Below the pieces are notes generated by a model. It had not been told where the DNA came from, did no database searches, and saw nothing but the letters and a program-made list of their open reading frames with translations. The position numbers and the translations under genes are program-made. This document shows positions 19,736 to 27,712 of a DNA stretch of 27,807 nt, in pieces. The first letter of the stretch is position 1. Each line of letters opens with the position of its first letter. The stretch spans positions 3,070,631-3,098,437 of the forward strand of contig BFEA01000040.1 in assembly GCA_003427395.1 (NCBI GenBank), written 5' to 3'. Origin of the DNA: Chara braunii (Eukaryota; Streptophyta; Charophyceae; Charales; Characeae).

Positions 19736-20190
19736 GCAAACTTTATCATGGCGTACCAATTGTTTTTAGATAGATTGATATCAGGTAAGGGAGGGACTGG
19801 GAATCCATCAAAGACAACAAATCGAGTCGACCCAATGAAGCATTTGTTCTCTCTCTCAAGTCTCTCTTTCTCTCTCATTACTACCTCTTCAGCAAATCCC
19901 CAGCATCTCTCATACACTGCATCAACACTTCTTTCCTTTGGGACATAGATTCTTACGTCATACATATCCAAGTCTGTAAAATAGAATGTCAGTATATATA
20001 ATCGTTCCTGCTCCCGTCCGCTCTCGACCATCTCATACCTGACAACTTCATATGGAAATGTCTCTCTCTTACTTAGAGTATTCAGCGACCTTAGGAGACC
20101 TTTAATCTTCTCTTGACTTGAACCCGAACCTCTACCGAAATTTGACATTTTTTGTCTGATTACTTCTGCTGAAACCTCTTGAGCTCTCAT
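19696..20190 (-). CDS. Family X ORF (leader copy 2), 164 aa, function unknown
   Basis: The best-preserved leader member, ATG at 20190 to TAG. A Gly/Ser-rich N-terminus is followed by LLRSLNTL and TFPYEVVRYE. Then come a strand-rich part ending YDVRIYV; a Trp-containing charged helix (CWGFAEEVVMREKERLE); FVVFDGFPVPPLPD; and NNWYAMIKFAWEV near the end. The LTR ORF at 21174-21836 has the same anchors in the same order with nearly equal spacing: LN, then F-x-Y, D-[VL]-R-x-Y, W-x2-A, P-V-P-x-L and W-x2-[MV]-I. It overlaps both neighbours (about 56 and 40 bases). No known domain recognised. Confidence 0.55.
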   Translation of the reverse strand: MRAQEVSAEVIRQKMSNFGRGSGSSQEKIKGLLRSLNTLSKRETFPYEVVRYEMVESGREQERLYILTFYFTDLDMYDVRIYVPKERSVDAVYERCWGFAEEVVMREKERLERENKCFIGSTRFVVFDGFPVPPLPDINLSKNNWYAMIKFAWEVKRVQEEYSQ

Positions 20191-20362
20191 GACCACTGTT
20201 TCTTTTCTCTCTTGCCAATATCATGTTGATTATCGACAGCCAGTTAGTCCCATCACAATAACTGTGAGGTATAGGAGGGATTGGACAAGCCTCATACCTG
20301 TAAGGAAATATCCCTCTTCTAGTAAATTTAAACAATTCTTTCAGAACACCGTCGACCAGCAT
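20132..20362 (-). CDS. Family X ORF (leader copy 1), short, 76 aa
   Basis: First leader ORF after the primer site with a recognisable family motif; ATG at 20362. It begins GVLKELFKFTRRGIFPY, like the start of the other X members, but then jumps straight to CPIPPIPHSYCDGTNWLSIINMI, the family's C-terminal motif. About 80 middle residues including D-V-R-I-Y-V are missing, as if by internal deletion. The last 20 or so residues overlap the next ORF in another frame and are probably not homologous. It may be a remnant. Confidence 0.4.
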   Translation of the reverse strand: MLVDGVLKELFKFTRRGIFPYRYEACPIPPIPHSYCDGTNWLSIINMILAREKRNSGHESSRGFSRSNQTKNVKFR

Positions 20363-20675
20363 CTGTCCCGATCCGTTTCACCATTCCTTTCAATTCCTTT
20401 CAGTATGTTGGGCGATAATTAGGCATACCTGGTATCAAGCTCAAATCTCTCCGGTCAATAATGTCAATCTCCTTTTCCCGATCCAGTGTGATACCTCACA
20501 CAATGAAGAAATGAATCACAGTTAGTAGCCATGATTCTCAAGAAAATCGAGATGTGAATCAAAATAATAAAATAAACATGAAGCTCTCAGAAATGTCAAC
20601 AGTTCTCACGTTCCAATCAAGGCTCAAAGATGATAATGACCCAGATTCGTTTCGGACACGAAATTCTTTTCATGT
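20363..20675 (-). other. Start of the leader, no clear gene
   Basis: Between the primer binding site and the first X ORF. A 22-codon ATG frame at 20532 ends quickly. A second, ATG-less frame near 20400-20490 reads EKEIDIIDRRDLSLIPG, faintly like the EIIDLTRYFMIRG start of the Y ORF at 18624-18890, and may be a decayed fragment. Reverse complement of 20554-20772 is open on the plus strand but has no motif. Confidence 0.35.
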
Positions 20676-20692
20676 CCCCTGCAACGGCGCCA
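20676..20692 (-). promoter_or_regulatory. Primer binding site (tRNA-Asp-like)
   Basis: Reads TGGCGCCGTTGCAGGGG on the minus strand, four bases after the end of the 5' LTR (LTR ...GCGACA, AAAA, then the site). The first three bases complement the CCA tail. TGGCGCCGTTGC matches the tRNA-Asp type of site known from plant Athila-like elements; which tRNA primes here depends on the host's tRNA set. It fixes the direction of the element and the inner edge of the LTR. Confidence 0.85.
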
Positions 20693-20884
20693 TTTTTGTC
20701 GCACTTTTTCCAGTCGAGCCTCTTAGGGCAACCGGAAAGCCAAAAGGCTGTCACGCAGAATTTTGTATATGATTGCAATAAATAAAATAAATTAAATAAT
20801 GCAAATCCCTTCCTGTTGTGTGCGTCCGGCTTCAAGCGAGACCCTTCAATTGCGATCTTCGCCGGTCCCCAGTCTTAGGAATCT

Positions 20885-20890
20885 TTTATT
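20885..20890 (-). promoter_or_regulatory. Candidate polyadenylation hexamer in 5' LTR
   Basis: AATAAA on the minus strand, the twin of 1783-1788. If used in the 5' LTR it would cut the transcript before gag, so real elements must suppress or bypass it. Confidence 0.25.
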
Positions 20891-21173
20891 TTGATTCGGA
20901 ACAGCGGAGAATTAATACAAACAATAATCATAAAATTATGGGGTGCTATGCATGCATCAATTATGTCAATCTGATTTTGAGAACTGTGACAAAATGTCCA
21001 CAATGGCAATCATCAAGCAAGAATAATGCAGAAAACAAGAGTGACTGACTCAAACAAAACAGAGGCAATCGAGTGAGGGAAGAATGATAACTCATAATAA
21101 TCTCTGAAAGTACACATAAACGAGCGTGGTCAGCACCTCTCAAGAGTCCTCACTCATCCCTCTGGTTCATCTC

Positions 21174-21836
21174 TCAATCTCTTTTCACTACTCCTCTATG
21201 GTGCCGAGGTCCACGCCTACGTACAATCTGAGACTGAGGCTTCGTGACGAAAAGCCACCTGTAGCTAGCTAGCTCTGAGCATGACCATCCGAGGCACATG
21301 ACACGGTAGTTAACCATTGAGCAAAACTGCTCCCACAAAGTAGGCAGTCCATCTACTGAAAAGACTCCTCGTCTGAAGTAGGGGAACTCGTTGGGCTCTG
21401 TCAACGCTTCAATGTCGATTACCGCAGGAGAGATATACCTCTTTGCCAGACCAATTACATCCAGCCAACTCGTGCCATCAGTGAGAAGGGAAGGGACTGG
21501 ACGCCTTGGATAGTCAGTATAAAGCATCGTCCCGAAGCTGCGGATCAGAGTAGTGTCACTCTCATCGAGCTCCCTCTCCCTCTGCTCGAGATACCTTGTG
21601 GCAGAGATCCAAACTGCGTCAAAATGATCATGAGCCTCCTTCCCCTTTTTCAGGTATGGCCTCAGGTCATGAATAGTACCATTTGCAAAGCTGGTCTGGA
21701 CAACGAAGATTGACAGATCTCCCTGTCTGAAACCAATGGCATTAACATACTGATAATGAAATGCCTCTTTGCATAAAATCCGATTGAGGTTGGCCAGCAC
21801 TGACTCACTGACTGGCGCAGACTGAACTGTGCTCAT
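21174..21836 (-). CDS. Family X ORF in the 5' LTR, 220 aa, function unknown
   Basis: Intact frame from the first ATG; the frame stays open further upstream, without an ATG, to a TAA. The first 130 residues align with the leader ORF at 19696-20190: VLANLNRIL, FHYQYV, HDLRPYLKK, VWISATRYLEQRERELDE, RPVPSLL and TSWLDVIGLAKRY. A second, shorter part follows (FPYFRRGVFSVDGLPTLW, then CSMVNYRVM) and looks like a partial repeat of the same end motif. The C-terminus is basic (IVRRRGPRHHRGVVKRD), suggesting nucleic-acid binding. No known domain, signal peptide or membrane segment recognised. An LTR that encodes a protein related to leader proteins is unusual. Confidence 0.6.
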   Translation of the reverse strand: MSTVQSAPVSESVLANLNRILCKEAFHYQYVNAIGFRQGDLSIFVVQTSFANGTIHDLRPYLKKGKEAHDHFDAVWISATRYLEQRERELDESDTTLIRSFGTMLYTDYPRRPVPSLLTDGTSWLDVIGLAKRYISPAVIDIEALTEPNEFPYFRRGVFSVDGLPTLWEQFCSMVNYRVMCLGWSCSELASYRWLFVTKPQSQIVRRRGPRHHRGVVKRD

Positions 21837-22077
21837 CAGTAGCTTTGCCAGTACAGGCTGATCAGACGGTCCCGGAGAACTAACTACCAAGCTGACCGTA
21901 GGGAACCGATTACCGAAAAACTGATTGCTGATAATAGATTGTTGACTAAATGAATGTTGATGATTGATTGTTGATTAAATAATCGCTGATGACTAATTGC
22001 TGAGTAAATGGTCGTTGATGACTGATTGCTGATTGTCCAGGTAGGTGAGCTGTTCTTGTTCAGAGACAGAACACTCA
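21837..22077. repeat. TGATTGCTGA-rich degenerate simple repeat between Y2 and X1
   Basis: The spacer is made of variants of TGATTGCTGA/TTGATGATTG in near-tandem. A minus-strand frame at 21884-22078 is open but Ser/Asn/Gln/Ile-rich, as expected from the repeat, and is not called. Confidence 0.55.
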
Positions 22078-22329
22078 CTAGTGGCCGCTAACAATCCTTC
22101 GTGCTTCCTCAATAGTGCCCACTGAAGTTATGGTGGCACATAGCCTGCCAATCTTATCATGCAGGCAGTACGTGTATTCGATTTTTGTATGATCCCTCAC
22201 GAGAACCAGCGCACGTTCCATCATCATAGCAGTCTGCTGATTGTACTCCTCAACTGCTCTCTCCCTCCAGGTCTCTTCAGCACTCTGATACAACAAGCAG
22301 AAGACTCTAACTGTGTTGCTGCTGTCCAT
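22078..22329 (-). CDS. Family Y ORF in the 5' LTR, 83 aa, function unknown
   Basis: Intact ATG-to-TAG frame. It has a VRVFCLLYQ strand, a Trp/Arg/Glu-rich helix (EETWRERAVEEYNQQ), ALVLVRDHTKIEYTYCL, and IEEARRIVSGH at the end. From the Ile-Glu-Tyr core exactly 20 residues separate it from the terminal [IV]-E-[EQ] helix, the same spacing as in the ORF at 23624-23869, with the Gly at the ninth position, the following [KR]-L and the Thr shared. The other LTR copy is truncated by a stop. Function unknown. Confidence 0.55.
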   Translation of the reverse strand: MDSSNTVRVFCLLYQSAEETWRERAVEEYNQQTAMMMERALVLVRDHTKIEYTYCLHDKIGRLCATITSVGTIEEARRIVSGH

Positions 22330-23155
22330 ATTCTCACTGAATTCTCGTTACATCAGATCACCAAACTCGAGACGCGTGACTCTTGGATGATATAAGTGTG
22401 AAAAGACTATTGGGCAGATTGCTGTTTTGAATGGTTGTTTCAGATTGTCGTTTCTTGCTGCTGTTTNTGGTTGTTGTTCTAGATGCGGTTCTCTGTTGTC
22501 ATTCGCTCACCGTTTGATTACCAGTTGATTGTTGTTAANGCGATTACTGCTCAGGAGGGTGGTTTCNAATTACAGGCTGATTGCTGCTCTGAAAACTAAT
22601 TGCTTGATAAAGTACACTCGTTGACGTTTGAGTTGGTTGTTTGCTGATTAAATGCAAATTGAGAGACAACCNAATCCACAGTTAAATACCGGTCAGAGCA
22701 CCATCCTAAGTACTGCTCTGAATGTGGCTCCAAGTACTTGTCCTGAGAACTGCTCTTAGTACAGCTCCAGGTACAGTTACGATAACTGCCCAAGTACAGT
22801 TCCGAGCACAGTTAAGTCCAGAATACAGAGCCCAAATCCGGACCTGAAGACCGTTCAAAGTAGTCAGAGTCCTGATCTGAACACCTTCTATTCTGGCCGG
22901 TTATATGTTGATTAGTCGCTGACTGAAAACTGAACGCTATCGTTTGACTGTTGACGGCGTAGACTGAGTGTTGTTGATGTTTGCTGATAAAGGGCAAGAT
23001 GCTAGAGGTCGAGATAACAGTAGTCTGCCAATAAACGCCTGCTGTCAGATCAAGTTGACCGCAAAAATTGTCATTCAGAAGTGCTTTCTCTGACCACTGA
23101 CTGGTTGCGAAACATCAAACAAGTAAAAGACAGAATAGTGGTTGAGTAAGAATCC
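22330..23155. repeat. Low-complexity spacer of degenerate short repeats (5' LTR)
   Basis: Right-LTR twin of 3228-4053, with TTGCTG-rich and AGTACAGTTCC-rich parts. Frames at 22596-22793 and 22812-22997 are artefacts of these repeats; the latter begins at TTG. Confidence 0.55.
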
Positions 23156-23359
23156 GAGTATGGTTCAAAGTATGATTCGGAGTATGGTTCTGAGTATGGT
23201 TTCGGATACGGTTCTGAGTATGGTTCCAGTTACAGTTCTGAATATGGTTCCGCATACGGTTCTGAGTATGGTTCCTGATACGGTTCTGAGTATGGTTCCG
23301 GATAGAGTTTTGAATATGGTTCCGGATACGGTTCTAAGTATGGTTCCGGATGCCTTTCG
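23156..23359. repeat. 12-bp minisatellite, about 17 units (5' LTR)
   Basis: Same array as 4054-4257, without Ns: seventeen 12-base units, alternating GAGTATGGTTCC-like and GGATACGGTTCT-like, giving a 24-bp period. Open frames run through on both strands. Confidence 0.9.
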
Positions 23360-23443
23360 AATACTTGCTCTAGATACAGTCCCCAATTGCTTCCTCAGAG
23401 AACCTGTTCTCTGACAGCCGTTTCCGGTTACCACTCTGATCAT
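23165..23443 (-). CDS. Repeat-encoded ORF across the minisatellite, 92 aa, doubtful
   Basis: ATG at 23443, TGA at 23167-23165. After a short basic N-terminus (VVTGNGCQRTGSLRKQ) the product is about seven copies of an 8-residue SGTILRTV-type repeat. Sense-strand and open in both LTRs. A repeat this regular could form a beta-solenoid-like fold, but the DNA array alone would also yield it, and the opposite strand is equally open. Confidence 0.25.
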   Translation of the reverse strand: MIRVVTGNGCQRTGSLRKQLGTVSRASIRKASGTILRTVSGTIFKTLSGTILRTVSGTILRTVCGTIFRTVTGTILRTVSETILRTILRIIL

Positions 23444-23623
23444 TGTGCCGATCCCGATGGCAGAATGTTGATCCTAGTCTAGTCCCTACTCTGGCTGTCT
23501 AAATATGTACCGAGTATTCGGATTGTTGACACCAGCATCCTCATGCGACAGAGGAGGCCGCAGACTTCCACTATTTGGACACTAGTAAAAATTCTGGAAA
23601 CGATGATCTGAACTCTGTTGGGC

Positions 23624-23869
23624 TCACGCAAGTTTTGCCTTGACCTGCTCCACGCTCTCTAACGAAGAACCAGTACTATGCAGTTTACCATCGGGACCGT
23701 AAAAGTAGATCATATATTCGATGTACTTTCTCTCTCCTGCTGTTTCAACCGCAAACTCTCTTTGAGTTAGTCTATGTCTTTCCATATCCCTACTTGCCTC
23801 TTCCTCCCAGCCTTCTCTCTTATTTCTATCTGATCTACCTTTCACCATTAGAATCTCGTCCTTCCTCAT
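23624..23869 (-). CDS. Family Y ORF in the 5' LTR, 81 aa, function unknown
   Basis: Intact ATG-to-stop frame. A long charged helix-prone N-terminal half (EGWEEEASRDMERHR) is followed by KYIEYMIYFYGPDGKLHS and SVEQVKAKLA at the C-terminus. The Ile-Glu-Tyr core and terminal helix align with 22078-22329 without a gap. First of the chain Y, Y, X in the LTR, then X, X, X, Y, Y in the leader, all on the same strand. Function unknown. Confidence 0.5.
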   Translation of the reverse strand: MRKDEILMVKGRSDRNKREGWEEEASRDMERHRLTQREFAVETAGERKYIEYMIYFYGPDGKLHSTGSSLESVEQVKAKLA

Positions 23870-25222
23870 GACTTCTTCACGATCAATATCACAGATTTAC
23901 CAAGTAGGTATGTATATAACGAGTTCTCTGACTGTGCACAAGGTTTGTCTGTACTTATACTGAATTACCGGGGCCCACACTGGGCTGTATGGGTCTATAT
24001 GCAGATTGCCTGAGTCTGTTTCGCATGAGTCAAAGTTTTCCTGAACTGGGGTTACCATTAATCCACTGGTGTAGATGCAAGGCTACGAGAGTCTCCCTTG
24101 CGAACAGTTCTCAATTTAACTCCTCAACCTCGGGATAGAGACCCAGCACGAATGGTCCTGACCCTTCAGAAAACAAAACTTAGGGTGCTATTGACTGAGG
24201 ACCACCCTGTCCCTCGCGCTCGATTACACAGACAAATCTCACCCTTAAAGACTGATCACGAATTCAATCAGAGCATGCTCACCTCCTGGTCGGGCTTTTG
24301 TTAAAGATGGACACCCTTGCGACAACCTCGACACCACACAGTTCATTATGCACAGAGCGCGGGACAATGTAAACAAAAGCCCTCATCACCCGAATAGCGC
24401 AACTACGATCTCCACTCATGTATCACATAGTAGTTTTGTTATTGATACAAGTGAAGCTCATGTCTGAATCTCGCCTAGTGCCGAACTAGTTACGAGATCA
24501 TCGTTGATAACTCAATCAAAAGGATTTCAAGGGATCTGTAGGCCGCACTCAGTCTGTCCTCGAGTACCATGGCTCAGGGAAACACAACAAAACGCATATT
24601 TACTCACCAAGCTCACTACTCAGGACATTGAGCCCTCTGCTCTCGCCCCCTTAAAAGACAAGAAAATTTAACAATTAAGACCCGACTCTGCCTAAAATGT
24701 CACAACACATCATAGTATCTCATGGGATTTTACCTTGTGAGTAATTAGATTCCGAAATCCGACCCACAGGTGAGCTGGCATACCAGAACCTAGTTGAGCG
24801 TTCCTCTGAGTACCGCAAAACATGAACTCTGTGTACTTTTCTCAACCCACAAATGCACTCTGATTTCCCGATGGCTTACCCGTTACCCATTATGCACTTG
24901 AGCCAGCTAAAATTAAAGTGCAGATCACTAATNTTTCTCAACCCACAAATGCACTCTGATTTCCCGATGGCTTACCCGTTACCCATTATGCACTTGAGCC
25001 AGCTAAAATTAAAGTGCAGATCACTAATCCCCGTCAAAGAAATATTTAGCCAGTAGGTAAGCGACTTTTCTCAGCACCAGTTTTCTCTTGTTCATAGTCA
25101 AAACTAGACCATCACGCTCAATTCAGTCCGAGTGTCTGTGAGAGTAGCACAAAAGTCCTTCGGCAGCGTCAAGTAACCAATCAAGAAAAATAAAAAAAAT
25201 ACCCTTATTAAGAGCGAAAACT
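23870..25222. other. 5' LTR interior without recognised gene
   Basis: Right-LTR twin of 4768-6023. The plus-strand frame at 24098-24304 begins at a TTG and is not supported. Contains the artefactual 95-bp duplication at 24838-25028. Confidence 0.5.
24838..25028. repeat. 95-bp direct duplication joined by a single N (assembly artefact)
   Basis: 24838-24932 and 24934-25028 are identical, with N at 24933. The left LTR has this segment only once (near 5737-5831). Same size and form as 14822-15012, as expected of two contigs that overlap by k-1 bases but were not merged. Confidence 0.9.
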
Positions 25223-25408
25223 TCAGAAGAGCTCGTAGCCAACAGTAAAACTACCCCTTTTGCTGTGCAAAGCTACTTGACCCTTCCAAGACACTACCTA
25301 CTCACCCTGCCAAGCAACCTTGTTAGGATTACGTGGGAACGCAATATCTAGAGTCTTGTTAAGGTTCTTTTGATTTTGGTCGCTATCAACCACTCCCTTA
25401 AGCGGCAT
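25223..25408 (-). pseudogene. Small LTR ORF, stopped copy
   Basis: Same ATG (25408) and TGA (25225-25223) as the open 61-codon frame at 6024-6209, but TAG at 25300-25298 replaces a Trp codon after 36 residues. One transition distinguishes the copies. Confidence 0.25.
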
Positions 25409-27179
25409 GATCTTTCGGTACCCAAGTATACTTAGCTGTCAGTTTAGTCCTCTCGGTCTCGCAGCCACTACTCCTGTCGAGGATGACTGGTCTTCACATG
25501 TAAAGCTTGAACTCACATCTTAAGTCTATCAGAAGTCAGGCCCTGACCGCTGAGCTCACTAACCAAACAAACAATACTCATCACTATCATCCTCCATAAC
25601 AAAAAAAACTTAGCATGGCCCCACTCGTAATGATTAGCAGCCTGCACGTTCCCTCTCAACTTCTCGAATTTCAAGAAGCAAGGAGCAGACGGGTGTCACG
25701 TTGAAGTTGAATCAAGATTCATGTTGCGACAAAATGCTGACATCAGCAGCTAACTCGCGCGTATACTTTCTCATGCGAACCGTCTCTCCTTACTTCACGC
25801 GCGTCATGCACTCTCNTGAGAACATATCNTCACACATNTNTCCTTTCTCTGTTCAGCATGCGGGTGGTGATCAGCACACCGTTATACCGGCCCTNTTTTA
25901 CCTTTGCAGATTGCGNGCAATGCCCTTGTCTTCTTTGAACANCAGAAGACTGGCNGTGCCAAGCACAAAGCTCCTCTCATCCTTCATGGCTATACANCAT
26001 TGTCGGTTGGCAGCNATGACCTCACCGTCTTCTCACACGGTCNCTGGCTTTGTTACNTGCGACCTGTACATGCACTTAACTACCTTCCCACTCAATCACC
26101 GCGCTCNCTCGCGCCNACTTGCCTACGTCTACTCTCCGTAGCTTGTNNTGTANCGCAGTCNGATTGACGTAGGCATCTCCCTTCACNTACACTTGGCTCT
26201 AGCCCCCCCTTTTTCCCGTTGACCCTTTAGTCACGCTCTATCAGGCNACCACGCAGGAGTCAAGTGTACTGCCCACCCTCTCTCTTATTCCTACCGCNGA
26301 CTGCCTCCTTACAGGACACNCCACCTGTCGTGCATGTTCCCATGCAACTNCNCTTACCTCCCCGTTTCAAGTTNCGTTCCGCTNACACTCTCTTCCCCTC
26401 TCACAAAACCACGTACTAATTAACGGGTAATTANAGCCTAAGCACAGTGTAAAAGNTGCTNATCCAAGTCCCAAACAGANAGGGACCGTGCTCAATGCGN
26501 GGCAAAGCAATTCGAGTAGCAACTNACATCGCGCTTCGCAGACTAGCATCTCTAGATNGTTACTTCTCGNGTTGTCCCTNNGGGTTCCTCTTTCCTCATC
26601 TTTTCATCATTACTGCAGGTGCGAGCTTGCCACACGAACGTGCGAGCGGTGGTTGATGTCAAATACCCTCTGTGAACTAGCGTCCTACCTTACTCACACC
26701 GTCTCCCTTTTCGCTGGCTCTCCTCTCATACACCAGGCCGTGCTACGTGCAGTCCACCACGCTCGCACATAACCACCTATCGACGCAATCGCCGCGCTTG
26801 CTCTCTCTGACTCACTACCTGCCCTCTCTTTGCAGCTCGTTACTCACTGCCTTCCAGTTGACATCAACATCCCAGCACACACGTTCAGTTCTCTCCTCTC
26901 TCGCTGTTGACCCTCTCACCCGCGTGTCGCAGGCGTACTGCCTACTCTCCCCTCTCACTTTCTCAGTGACCACCCTTTTGCTCCTCTCAGACCGCGCCAC
27001 GTGCAGACTGTACACACCCATCACGCTCATGCGCACCACTCATCTCGTCACCTCTGGTTCGCTACAGATGTCGTTGAGTTGACATCAGACGTGCCCCGCA
27101 AACTCGTCCCGTTCCCGCTTACTCTCTGTCTCCCTCTTCGTTGACCTCTTCGCAGCGCACGTGTTCTGCCTCTCGCGTC
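25409..27179. other. 5' LTR interior with a shared-N block and internal imperfect repeat
   Basis: Twin of 6210-7974. Every N between 25817 and 26581 falls at the position equivalent to an N in the left LTR, so this block is a shared consensus rather than an independently resolved sequence. The repeat pair seen in the left copy is at about 26025-26144 and 26697-26839. The minus-strand frame at 26815-27039 is not kept in the other LTR (TGA there) and is not called. Confidence 0.5.
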
Positions 27180-27712
27180 TCACACTTGTCTCTTTCCCTT
27201 GCTCTGTTTTCCTCCTGCCCTGCGGCCTCTGGTCCCACGGCCTCTGGGAGTCGGCTGTCGTGAGCTGGCCTCAGACCCCTTTTCCACCGGCTTCGCAGCC
27301 CGGTGGTGCTTTTGGATCTCCTCGGGTCTGTTCCAGGACCTGAGATCTGTCTCACAGTCAGCCTCGCTCATTTCACTCTCCCCGCCTGAGTCTGTCTCGT
27401 TGTGCTGCTCCTCCCTTCTCTCGGTCCCAGTTGATGATTCGGTCTTGTGATAGATGACCGTCACTCTGAAGCCCACGGTCACCGTGTCTCGTCTGCACCT
27501 CCGCTCTGCCCTGTCGCGCGCTTCGGAAATGGCAGCCTGCAGCCTCTGGTCACCTCGCATCTCCTCCTCTCTCCCCTCTTCACTACACACCTTCAGTCGA
27601 ACTTCTCCCCCATCATAGTTCAGGGCCGTCATAATCAGGGTGCCATCACCTGACACTGGGACCCAGCGCACCATGTGCGCCAACAGCCAGACCTATAGCC
27701 GTGTAGTGCCAT
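27180..27712 (-). pseudogene. LTR ORF with basic tail, 5' LTR copy, N-terminal frameshift
   Basis: Equivalent of the 177-residue ORF at 7975-8508. The ATG at 27712 is kept, but one base is missing in the TGGCG(G)CACA region about 15 codons in. The first codons are therefore out of frame with the rest, which could start at the ATG at 27674. From there the RWVPVS motif, the charged helix, the TVGFRVTVIYH strand and the basic tail ending KGKRQV are intact. Confidence 0.4.

Noticed and set aside
21884-22078. 64-codon minus-strand frame between Y2 and X1
   Set aside because: Composition follows the TGATTGCTGA simple repeat; overlaps the start of the X frame and has no family motif.
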